From: Mugil cephalus
Lineage: Eukaryota; Chordata; Actinopteri; Mugiliformes; Mugilidae
Direction of reading: 5' to 3'
DNA: 64,000 bases
NCBI RefSeq assembly: GCF_022458985.1
Contig: NC_061774.1
Coordinates: forward strand, 19,810,697-19,874,696
In this document: positions 44,150-55,600 of the stretch, piece after piece
How positions within the stretch are numbered: the first letter of the stretch is position 1
How the letters are laid out: each line of letters opens with the position of its first letter
Position numbers and translations under genes: made by a program
Notes under the pieces: generated by a model
Databases searched by the model: none
Seen by the model: only the letters and a program-made list of their open reading frames with translations
Told to the model about the DNA's origin: nothing

Positions 44150-44386
44150 AGGACGCACGCCTCCAGCTTCACGTACGCACGACACGCACGGGACGCTTCC
44201 ACTTTACGTGATGACGTCGCGTCGTAGGCTCGGCTATGATGGCAGCCGTAGGTTGACATCAGTACGATACTGAATATAAACTATTTAAAAGTTAGCGGAA
44301 AACCCACCAACACGATAACGTAGAATAAACTAACATTTCCCCGATAGCACGCGCTTCGAACACACGCCCGCCCGGGTTGGGGAAAG
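44150..44386 (+). promoter_or_regulatory. cnot7: cnot7 promoter and non-coding first exon
   Basis: A CpG-rich stretch follows AT-rich sequence. It contains a CRE-like TGACGTCG (44212-44219) and a YY1-like ATGATGGCAGCC (about 44236-44247). No TATA box is clear. A strong donor GGGGAAAG / GTAAGT puts the end of a 5' UTR exon at 44386. The next exon probably starts after the acceptor at 45401-45403, with a second possible acceptor near 45353. The exact start of transcription is not visible. Confidence 0.55.
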
Positions 44387-45467
44387 GTAAGTTACCGGAG
44401 CTACGTTCACCTTATCAGTATCAAAGTGGCGGCGAGTGTGTGCGTGTGCAGCCCCTCACTGTTATCTTCCCACTGTTGCGTGTGCACCCACCCTTAATTT
44501 GTCCGTGGAGCTATATGTGTGCCATGAGAAGTGAGTTTTTGGAAATATAGACAGCCTCCACTTCCCTCCTCCTCCTCCTCCTCCTGCTGCTGCTCGTGCT
44601 GCTGCTCGTGTTAACCACAGCTACGTCTCTCGAGCTGCTGCCTTGTTACAGGTAACCTAGCTAGCCCCAAGTGCTGCTGACTGAAAAGCTGATGTCAAAG
44701 GCTGAGCACATCCCGAGCAGGTAGCAGCTCGTCCCGAAGAAGTGTGTTTGGGTTTAATTTAACTTGTTAGTTCTGCAGCTAACTGAAGTTACCCCCTTGC
44801 TGAAAGGAGCCACAGCCTTAAACATTTACCCAGTGTTGAAACTGACATGAGCTTTAATGCTCCAATCAGGTTTCTTTTTTTTTGGACTAAATATCATAAC
44901 AGCTTAACCTGAAGGTCGCTCACTGGTTCAGTTAACACATTTCCAGACATATGGGGCCCCTTTTTTAGCAGCTATAGAGGAGGATTAAGCTTCATTCTCC
45001 TTTAGCAGCAACTACAGCACCCCCCTCTTTATTTATTTATTTACTTATTTACTATGACTTTTTAGTTTTTATTATTGTTTATTTTTTCCCACTTCTTGCT
45101 CATCTTCATTGCTTGAGTGTATATGTTTGTCTTGCATCCTTTTTTTTTGGTTTGGACAAGAGGATGATTGATGTGTAGCTGTATAATTGGAAGAATATAC
45201 AAGTACGATTATTTTTGATAACAGTTCGCTACTGTTGCTTCTCCGTATGGGGAAAAGATACAAAATCCTGTCCAACAAACAAAGCTGGAAATAAGAATAT
45301 ACCATAACAGCTAAGTGTTTTGCCGGAGAATAATAGTGCCTTCGCCCTGCAGCTTAAATATGAAACCTTTATGATTCTGCACCATATTGTTATACTTATC
45401 CAGGTGTTGTGCGAACATTTATTGTGGTGCATTTATCGTGCGACTCTTTGCATGGTGAAGTGGCACT

Positions 45468-48400
45468 ATGCCCGCAGCTACTGTGGATCACAGCCAAAGA
45501 ATATGTGAGGTTTGGGCCAACAACCTGGAGGAGGAGCTGAAAAGGATCCGACATGTCATCCGAAAGTACAACTACATTGCCATGGTGAGTGGTGCTCTTT
45601 TCGAGGGGCGCTGTCTGGCGCTGACGGACCCTCGGTTCATTGCGAGCTGTCTTCCCCGCAGGACACAGAGTTTCCGGGTGTTGTAGCCAGACCCATCGGA
45701 GAGTTCAGGAGCAACGCCGACTATCAGTACCAGTTACTGCGCTGCAACGTGGATTTGCTCAAGATAATACAGCTGGGCCTGACGTTTATGAATGAACAGG
45801 GGGAGTATCCCCCGGGAACGTCAACGTGGCAGTTCAATTTCAAGTTCAACCTCACGTAAGATCTTTGTCCCGTGTCGACAGTGTGATTTAACAATGCCGC
45901 TTCAATCCTGCTCTGTGTGATCTTTGAGGCCGGACTGCAATTGTGTGCTCAGTTACACATTTTCTGGTCTTCGGGCTTTGACCTGCACATTCAGTTTGAT
46001 ATACATTTAAGCTCCTTTACTATAAATGTAGAAATACTAGCCCCTTCCAAACCAAACATTGCTATCAGGCAGATGCACAATATGTCAGACAGAATTATAA
46101 TGTGCAGTCATTTGCTGAAAATCCTTTGCATTCAGAGGCAGCGTGAAGTAATTGTTCCAGACACCAACAGATGCTCCGTCTCCTCCCTGCTGATGCCTTG
46201 ACTTCAGCCACCTTCAGCCGGCTTGTTTTGGGGGACACTCTGACTTTCGTCTGCCTCGTTTGACTGATGAGGTGGAGCTGTGGGCCACAAGCAGCTCCGC
46301 TTGTTTTCTCTTTCCTCTGTTTCATAGCAATGGGAGTTTTGTTTCATCAGTCCAGAGAACTTTATTCCACACTTTTTATTATTATTATTATTATTGGTAG
46401 TCTCCTACACTCTTTAAAGTAGTATCCAATATTTGATTTCAAAGTAAATGTGTAACTGTCCAGATAATTACAATTTTGTCTGTGCTTCAAAGTAGAACTG
46501 CCCATTAAATGACGAGTGACTCAGCTTAGAGAGATAAGAAATAAGAGTGAGTGATTGGCTCTGAATGACAATCTTTACTGTGGTTTTGATGTTCTTAAGA
46601 CCTTATTGGTAAATATTTTCAACGGCATGAACAAACGGTACCATTTTTGTATAAATTATCAGTTATTTATGACTTATCCGCTCGATCGAACTCGGTGGTT
46701 CAAATGATAACAGTGTGGTTCTTGTCCCATCAGAGAAGATATGTATGCACAGGACTCCATTGAGCTCCTGACCACTTCAGGGATTCAGTTCAAGAAGCAC
46801 GAGGACGAAGGCATTGAGACACTTTACTTTGCAGAGCTGCTGATGACGTCGGGAGTGGTGCTGTGCGATGGCGTCAAGTGGCTGTCTTTTCACAGGTATT
46901 CAGCTTTAGACGTCATTTGAACGCAGGGATCGCGACGTAGGTACAGCAACTCTTACAGCATTCACTCTTTGAAGTCGGTTGATTAACCAAGCACCGTTCA
47001 AGAAACGCAGATAACTGTTTGTGTTCGTCACCATAGCAACCCATCCGGCATAACATTATGACCATGTGAAGTAAATTAAATGGAAATGCTCGGACCTGGC
47101 ATTCATGTGGATGTAACTTAGACATGTACCACCCACCTGGACCAGACCAGGCACCCCCCACCCCCATAGCAATGACCCTCCTGGATGGCAGCAGACATCC
47201 CCAGCAGGATGCAGCCGGACACAGACACACACAAAAACGGTTTAGGAACAACTTAAAAAAACAAAAAAAACAAAACTGATCAAGCATCTTTGGATACACT
47301 AAACCTGATCCTCAGAAGCCCATGTCCACTCTCTGATGAGACACAACTGTTTTGGAGGCACGAGGGGGACCTACACAATATTATGAAGGTGGTCATAATG
47401 TTATGGCTGATAGGTCTACACTACAGTATTTACAGAAATTGTATCCTAAATGTATGAAAGTGTGTGATTCAGTAAACGACACACAGTACTGTCGTGTCTA
47501 CACGTCTCCAGGCGTTCTCCTTTGTTTAAAATTTGAATACTGATATTTTATTTGTTTATTTTTTTCGTCTGGACTTGGTGAGAGATAAGATGTTACGCAG
47601 ACTTACGACCAGTTTGAAGAGTATCCCATATTAAAATTTTTTGTTGTTGAATCTGCTGTTCACTTGTTTTGGTAGATTGGTTTTCCCCCCACGTGACAAA
47701 GCAACTTTCTCTACAATCTGCTGCTTAACATCTTCATTTCGTACTCAGTTTCCCTCTGTGTCTCCATGGCAAACTGAGGCTAAAGCTAACCAGGCTTTGG
47801 ATTTTACACAAAGCTTAGGTTTGACACACCACTGACATCTATTCAGGTATTCGACCACACTTACCCAAACCGGCTTTAATGTTGTTTTTGTTGGTTCTTG
47901 TAGTGTTTATGTTTACCTTTCTGTTTACTTTAACCAGCGATTTGAAGGGCACTTGATGTAAAATGAACTTTCTGTATCGTGTGATGCTGTGACCTAGTTA
48001 TTTGTCTGTAGCAGCCTTTATATATAGTAGAAATAAGGACAGGCAGGTACAGGCATATCTGTGTCGTGACAGTCTGGAAGTCAGAAAATCTCCTAGTGTG
48101 TGCTCTTGTTTAAACTGTGTTGCTCCTGTCTGTGTGTGTGTATATGTGTTTTACAGTGGCTATGACTTCGGATACCTGATCAAGATTCTGTCTAACGCCA
48201 ACCTGCCCGAGGAGGAGGTGGACTTCTTTGAGATTCTCCGCTTGTACTTCCCAGTCATTTATGATGTCAAATACCTCATGAAGAGCTGTAAAAACCTGAA
48301 GGTTGCTTTGATAAATATTATATTACTTTTCTCCAGCTTTATTCGTGTAAAATGCTTCGCCTTGATCTCTGATGAGGTTTTAATCATCTGGAGGGATTTG

Positions 48401-49827
48401 TTATCTTTCCTTTTTTTAATTTTTTTTAAGGGTGGGCTGCAGGAAGTAGCCGAGCAGCTGGAGCTGGAGAGGATTGGACCACAGCACCAGGCTGGCTCTG
48501 ACTCTTTACTCACGGGAATGGCTTTCTTTAAGATGAGAGAGGTGGGTGTCTCTGCTTATCTTGCAGCTGCATGACGGGTGAAGTGTGAGCTGAATGTCAT
48601 TCAATAATAAACATTAAATTTACAAGAGCGAAGTCACATCCAGTTAAATGAATGAACTAGTCTCTCGTCTCTCTTACTGGTCTCTGCAAATGTCTAATGA
48701 AATCGGAGTATTTGATATTTATGCTTTTCAAAAAGTAACTGTAATACCCATGCACATCACTTTATAGCTCAGCTGATCAGGCATAACATTATGACCACCT
48801 TCCTCCTCCTGGTGTCCTGTGGTGTCTGGCACCACGATGTTTTTAGTCGGTGTCTTTGGGTCCTATTATCAGCCGTAACTGACGTTCACCTCCCCAGAAA
48901 TGTAACTACGCATCGTTTTCAAGTTGATTGTTTTAGATCTATAACAATGGAACAGACTGAGGAAAGGTTAACATCTGTATGACTTGTCTTCAGCGAAATT
49001 TCAGAGAGCAAGTCTCAGTTGCCATTACTGAAAATGAAGCAGGAAGTAGAAATAAAAATGAACCAGACTGAAGTATAAATGGTTACGGGCTACTTAAAAA
49101 AGCCTTATGTAACATCCTGGTCCAAAAGTTTCCCATTATGTTTGTATTTCCCAACATTATATTGTCACAAGATGGTCAGTGTCATTTACTTCTCCGGTCA
49201 TAATGTTGCGGCTGATCAGTGTACATGGAGTAAATTAAATTAAATTAATATTTGTCAAACTAGCTGTTTATAAGTCTCTTTTGCAACAATATGATAATTG
49301 TGACCTATGATCCACCAATAAAATATTGATTTTATAATTGAAATCATATAAACGCTATTAAGTGTTTATGAACAAAGTGCCTGTAGAGACATTGTTGTGC
49401 AAAAGCACATAACAAGGAACATGTGTTTCTTCATTAAACTGTTATGTTTTTGCCAGAGACAGTAGGTGAAGCTAATGATTGTTTTTGGAGACTTAGGTTC
49501 TAAACCCACACCTGCAGTTACCACTAATCGCCACAGGTGTCGCCAAAGATCATAATAAATCTTCAAGATCGCCACCTCAATTCTTTTACCTATGAAATGT
49601 TTTTTTTTTTCTCTCTCCCCCAGGTAACTCCAAGTTAAATTTCTGTCAAATAACCAATCAATTATTTTGTCTCCTTCTTAAATCTTCCCCCACAGATGTT
49701 CTTCGAGGATCATATCGATGATGCAAAGTACTGTGGTCACTTGTACGGGCTCGGCTCGGGCTCCGCCTACGTCCAGAACGGAACAGGAAACGCTTACGAG
49801 GAGGAGGCTAACAAGCAGCAGTCTTGA
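45468..49827 (+). CDS. cnot7: CCR4-NOT transcription complex subunit 7 (CNOT7/CAF1), complete
   Basis: Six coding exons: 45468-45584, 45662-45855, 46734-46895, 48157-48301, 48431-48541, 49696-49827 (stop TGA). Phases agree and the product is 286 residues (human 285). It starts [20 protein letters not shown] and is nearly identical to vertebrate CNOT7 throughout. The four DEDD nuclease residues are present: D40 and E42 (DTEF, first codons of exon 2), D161 (SGYDFGYL) and D230 (AGSDSLLTG). It should be an active magnesium-dependent 3'-5' poly(A) exonuclease that shortens mRNA tails within the CCR4-NOT complex, bound through CNOT1 and aided by BTG/TOB proteins. The paralogue CNOT8 is the alternative; the start [10 protein letters not shown], the tail [12 protein letters not shown] and the neighbours favour CNOT7. 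Confidence 0.97.
47042..47412. mobile_element. TGATCAGCC-type MITE, copy 2 (cnot7 intron)
   Basis: Left CCGGCATAACATTATGACCA and right GGTCATAATGTTATGGCTGA are inverted repeats. The interior (GGCATTCATGTGGATGTAAC, ACCTGGACCAGACCAGGCAC, TCTCTGATGAG) matches copy 1 at 37555-37881 in the same orientation. It lies between cnot7 coding exons 3 and 4. Confidence 0.75.
48774..49218. mobile_element. TGATCAGCC-type MITE, copy 3 (cnot7 intron)
   Basis: Left TGATCAGGCATAACATTATG and right CGGTCATAATGTTGCGGCTG with TGATCA at the edge are inverted repeats of the same family. The interior differs from copies 1 and 2: it keeps GGTGTCCTGTGGTGTCTGGC, another part of the parent element, so it is a separate internal-deletion derivative. 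It lies between the last two cnot7 coding exons. Confidence 0.7.
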
Positions 49828-51062
49828 CGTCGCCCTGAAAACTCTCCCATCTCGCTGCTCACATCCACACTCAGTTGAAGCCAAGCTCCGACGACCGGAT
49901 GACGATAATAATGGAAGAGAGAAGAAAAAAAAAACAAACAACAACAACATACATATGCATCGTTTAGCAAGGTGTTTCTCATAGGCTCTGCTCACCTTAG
50001 ACAACAATCACAGCTGTCCTCACACATGCCGCAGCTGCATGTGTGTGAGTTTAGTCTTTTATTCCTGTGAGGAAGCACTGACGGTGTGATTGGTTCGGTT
50101 AAACTTAACACGCTTGAAAAGATGGGATTTTAGTTTTCCTCAAGTGTTCTGTAGAAATGTTTTGCACTTTAAAAAGCTCTCACCTGATTTTATATGGAAA
50201 GCTGAAGATGTTTCTGGTGTCTCTCTCCTCTTTGTTGCCTTCTCTGCGTTCTCATTTTACATTGTGAACATATAGGTCTTTTCTATCACTCACCACGCCC
50301 AGCCTTAATATTACCTCCATTCTTTTTAAACTTTTAATTTATTGTGGCCCTCGTGTGCTCGCTCCTGGGTTTTCTGTCTGATAATGAGAACGGGAGCTCT
50401 CATTGAGTGTGTTTACGTGCACTTGAATCTTTTCCTTTGTTGTTTTTTTTTTGTTTTTTTTCGCCCCCCATTTGTTGCTATAAAGATAAAGTTCATAAAG
50501 AAGCTCCAGTCCCACTGTGAGAAACCTTCATCGAACTGATGCACTCTGATTTTGTGAACTTTTCTTTTTCCTGTCAGTTGCCGTTAGATTTCATGATGAT
50601 CCTGAGAATAGTCCAGCGCATACACGAGTGGTTTTTCAGTGGAGGAATGTTGTTTTTGCATGTAAACACCCTCACTGACTCAAGCACACGTCACATGAAC
50701 AAACACACATTTACCCAAACTGTTAAAAAGGATTCAGATAGATCTGCCAACTGTAGCACACACAGTAGCTGAGGTTACTACTCTGATGAGATTAATAGAT
50801 TAATTTTTAATTGACATTAAGGTTTTGTAGAGTTTTAGTGTGGTAATAAAAAGCAGAAGATACTTTTACTGGAAAAAAAAACAACTTTGATTTTAGTTTG
50901 CATTGTTTTTTTCTTTTTTTTTTCGGTTCATTTCACTCGTAGTTCTGGCCTTCGAATGAAACTTCTGTGCTTTTATTCTGCTTTCCAGTTTCCTGCGTAG
51001 AACGGCCGCATGCACTAAAACATTTCAATTAATGCTCTGTGGTTTGAATAGTATCCCGAACA

Positions 51063-51096
<34 letters not shown>

Positions 51097-51300
51097 GAAG
51101 TGTAGGTCCGCAACTTATTAGCCTCCCCCGGCTTCAGAAACCGACACCTTTCGTTTTGTTTAGTTTTTATTCCTGTGTTCTGCAGCACTTTGTTTCTCCA
51201 CACTGTAAATGAGTTTAAAAAAAGAAAGAAAAAAAAAGATTATGCAATATAAAAGAGGAATGTTTTTAGATTATTTTGTAAATAAAGGCTTGGAATTTTT
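49828..51300 (+). terminator. cnot7: cnot7 3' UTR and polyadenylation signal
   Basis: About 1.45 kb of non-coding sequence follows the stop. A canonical AATAAA sits at 51281-51286, just past TGTTTTTAGATTATTTTGTA. A (GT)n microsatellite lies within the UTR at 51066-51095. Confidence 0.7.
51066..51095. repeat. (GT)n microsatellite in the cnot7 3' UTR
   Basis: Fifteen uninterrupted GT units, within the predicted cnot7 3' UTR. Confidence 0.95.
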
Positions 51301-51387
51301 CTACCGTGAAAAAAAGGCCCCGTGCGTCTCTTAATGACCATGAATCTCGCGGGTAAAGAACTTGAGCGAGACTGAAGATGAGCTCAT

Positions 51388-51393
51388 TTTATT
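51388..51393 (-). terminator. zdhhc2: zdhhc2 polyadenylation signal
   Basis: TTTATT on the plus strand reads AATAAA on the minus strand. It would end a zdhhc2 3' UTR of about 1.3 kb (52695 down to about 51370). It lies about 100 bases from the cnot7 signal on the other strand. Confidence 0.55.
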
Positions 51394-52695
51394 CTTATAA
51401 GGCATCACAACTGTACATTACACCGCCTCGCACATCCACGTCGTCTCAAGTCAAACGGACAGAAGGATAGAAAAATATAGATTGACGTGACTCACCGTTG
51501 AAGCTTGTTTCCGACAAGCGTACATTCTTTTTTCGTTTTGATTCTCAGAAATAGACTGTACAAAGCAGCTGGAGCAGATGTTTGTCTTTTTGTTGTTCTT
51601 TGCTCTGCAGTGGATCCACAACATTAGATTTTGATAGAAAACCCACTCAGTGGCGAGCACATCTGCAGCAGCATCGTTTTTTTTTTTTGTGTGTGTATGT
51701 GTGCGTTTTTGTATTTTTTTTTTTTCTTCTTCTGGCTGCCCTCCAGAGATCAACAGTCAGGAAGCTTCAGGCCAGGAGTCTGACGAGCACTCAAGGCCAC
51801 CGGACAGCGCTTCACGTATTTAGCAGTCGCAGTACAGAGCACCAACAACAACTTTTTTAGGTGTTTCAGTGTAGCAGCAACATCCTCAACTCATGCTGCA
51901 AAAAGTCAGAAGAGCCCTTGTTGAAATGTAACTTCTAACAACTACACATTTTCTTCTTCTTTTTTTTTTTTTTTCCTCATTCCAAGCAAACATCGTACAA
52001 TTCACTACAACAAGGTGTGTGTTGACATCCTGAGATGAGAGCATGCATCGTTTTGTAATTCCACAGTACTCATAGGTGGTGGGTGGAACACCAGACGCCC
52101 GCCCTACCCCCCAATCCCCCCCTGCACCACCACATTAGAAAATGGCTAAAGGAATGTCGGTTACATCACAATAACACCACTATACTCTATATTCAGTGTG
52201 CAAACATTTGGCAAACTTATGACAGCGTCTATTTATGCGCTAAGCTATGGAAACAACATGATACGAATTCACTTGCAGGTAATTCTGAGAGTTTCTGACA
52301 CGTGGCCGTACAAAAGCAGCTGATTTTGGGTACAAAGTGGGGGGGAAAAACCCTCCTCCAAGTGCTGCTCTGTGCTTATTTATGTACAAATAAAAGTGAA
52401 TTGGACTATTGGAATGCAGTTTTGGTTCCCGACCACTTTTCTTAACTTGATCCTCATTCGCCCGTGATGTCGCTCAGATCAAACGCTCAGAAGCATGGTT
52501 TCGTTATGGGAAACAAGATGTCGCCGCCGTGTCACGTTCTGATAGGCACAAACACTGAGGAAGGGGGCAGCATAGATCTGCAGGATGACAAACATTAGGC
52601 AGGGTGTCAGTTTGAGCTTGACTCGTTGCTGCGTTTTAGTTTAGTGTCTCTGTGAGCTTACTTTTCTGGTTTGTAGGTGTCAGCTGCAACTGCGG

Positions 52696-55600
52696 TCACG
52701 CCTCATTTTCTATGGTCATTATTGGGTTACTGGCACCTGAATTAAAAAAAAAAATCCAATTTCAGTCATAAATAAGGCCTAGGTCATATATATAAGCAGG
52801 CAGCTGCAGAAAACTAATTTTAAGAAGTTTAACTCGCCCTTCTTGTCCTTGTCCGCTGCACTGTCCGTCTCTGACCAGGAGGGGGTGCTGGTGAGCAGTC
52901 GACTCTGACTCTCTCTCAGAGGTTTAGAGGGGAACTGGCGGACTTCTGCTGCACTAAAAACACCCAAACACAAACAGGAGTGCAATGAACCATTTTCACA
53001 GTGCCTTGTTGTTAGAATAAACCAATAAATAAATCTTCTAATCTAAAACAGCGCAGCTATTATTTACCTGACCCAAGCCTATTTTCCTGCAGAGTCGTTC
53101 AGTGAATAAACTACCTTTTGTTTCTGTGAAGGGGTTTACACTGCTAATGGATGCGCGCTCTTGTCGTCACTCACTTCTTGTTGGCGGAGCTGGAGCCGGT
53201 GGGTGACGTGGGCTGCTCAGGGTCCAGGTTGACCAGGCAAGTTGGGAACGAGCAGCCGTCACCTAAACTGAAGAAGGGCAGAAAAGACAGAAAAGATTTA
53301 GCTTCACAGTCCAAAACCAGTAGGTGAATAGGTCAAATTATCTGTTTGATTTATTTTATTGATGGCATAAGTGGAAATAATGATTAATGAAGTGGATGGA
53401 AATGGACTGCAATGGAAACCTTGAACCATCATGAGATAAAAAAATTAAATGCAGAAACAAAGTGTTAATACAATGCAAGTACAGGTGACTCACAGAGTGA
53501 CTCTGTAATGCAAGTTATGCAACGGTAAGCTAACATTAACCACCCAAAAATATACTGGTCAACTAAGGCTCCAGCCTGATTTGCATTTTATTTATGACAC
53601 ACGTCGTGTTGCTTCTCTACACAGTTAAAAAGTGCCACTTTAATGTAGGTGTTTCCGCGTAGGAGGATCATAGATTCCAAAATAAAAGGCCGGGAGTCCA
53701 TGTTGTAATAATTCGACTGCGCCTGCCAAAAAGCTGTAGTTCATAATATTCATCCTTCTGTCAGCGTGAATTAGTGCGGATGCAAACCTGGAGGAGCATA
53801 TGCATTAATTCACACCGCTGATGTTGTTGCTTGTGGAAGCTAATGCTCCTCTTTCTCTTTTGGGATGTTCTCTTGTATTTTTTTTTTCCTGAAAATAAAG
53901 TGGACTCCCTAATCCCTGAGCTGAATAGAGACTTTGTTAATGCAGGACAGTTTAGACCTAGATTGTGTACAAGCTTTATTTGATTTTTTATATATTTATT
54001 TATATTTTGCTTGCTGTGAGCGTTGATGCTTTTCCCTTTGTTTAAGTGCAAAGAAAAACAAATACATTATTAAAATATGGACCTAATGAAATATCCTTTT
54101 ACAAAACATTTTTATGAACAACCTTAAAAAAAATCTATTAAAACGTTCTTCGGTACTTTCACTAAAACAGTGCAGACATTAGACAGTTACTTTTATTGGA
54201 AAATTACCTTTTTATGTAATTTTCGCATTTTACTAATTCATGCTGCGAGTCAGATTTAACCCGCTGGTGAACTGCTTTTGGCCTGCGAACCATATGTTTG
54301 ACACCTGTGATCTTTACGATAGATGGCCTTAAACAGTAAATCACAAATACTGAAGGACTACGTTATTCCAGGTTAATCAGCAGGTAAACTGTGTCACATT
54401 ATTCAGATTTCTGATTCTGACACTGAGTTGGTTATAATTGTAGTGGCCTCATTATTAGAAGAGCATCTTGAAGCAGCGTCTAAAGTCTTTGATCTGGCTG
54501 TACACTGTTTACTTTGCGCGTCGTTGACAGGATGACCTTACCTGGAGAAAACGGGAAGAGGCCAGTATTTAACTTCATCCCCGAAGACCTGACGGAAGTT
54601 CTTAGTGAAGCCCAGGCTGAAGCCGTTCTTATCTGTGCCGTGGCGAAACACCGGAGCGCGCACAGCCTCTGAAAGAGACACACACAGGGGGGGAAATCTA
54701 GCATGAAGATGAATAAACAGAGCTCTCCTTAATTAATCTTTACGTATAGTAATCTCTTATTCAAACTGAGTCAGACAGCGGATCAACACAGGAGCTCATT
54801 CCGACAGAAGCGGGGCATCTGTGAAACAACTCGGCATGAAAGTTGTCTTTGTTGTGCAGGAAAAAGTGGATCTCAGGGCCGTTCCACCAGGTGTGACTTC
54901 TCCTTCTGAGGCAGCATATCGGTGTCTGTTTCTAAGCTGCTTACTCCTCTGAGCCTTGTGTCTTTGCATTACACTGTAACACACTCCTCTGGATAATCCA
55001 CTCTCCTCAACGCACAGAGACAAAGTGCGCCACTGTGCACACATAATGAGAAAAGGCTTCCTCTGATAACGACCCACGGCGGCTCATCAAATCACCGCTC
55101 TGATGAGGACGCTGACTGACGGTGGGAACGTCCCTCCTCGTTTGTGCAGAGGAAGGCATTGTGCAAACAGCGAGCAGACGGGGAAACAGATACTCAGAAC
55201 GCGCACAAAAGGCAGCGCTGGCGTGTCTGAGTGACTGACAGCTCAAATGCATGTTCAAATACAAAACCTTGCAAATGCACACACGGGCACGGAGGGCAGC
55301 CACCTACCGAGAGTGGATCTGTTCTTGCACACGAGCCAGCAGTGGTAGATGAAGAGGGACGCCAGGCTGACGGAAAACATGGAGGCCGAGAAGAAGAGGA
55401 AGAGGATGTGGAACTTCGCCTGAGTGTCTGGAAGGCCTTTCTGAGGGGAAAATAACACGGACACACTAGCACAGAGTGGACACGAGAGCAATCACCAGCA
55501 GTGATGAGTTGACGACTGGGTTCTATTTGAGCTCTATTTGACTAACTACTCTACGAGAAGCCAAATGAAATGTTTCTGTTTTAATGGGACTAACTAGCTG

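Noticed and set aside
48002..48574. 190-codon plus-strand ORF in cnot7
   Set aside because: It is two cnot7 exons with a retained 129-base intron that happens to stay open, plus upstream intron sequence. Not a separate gene.
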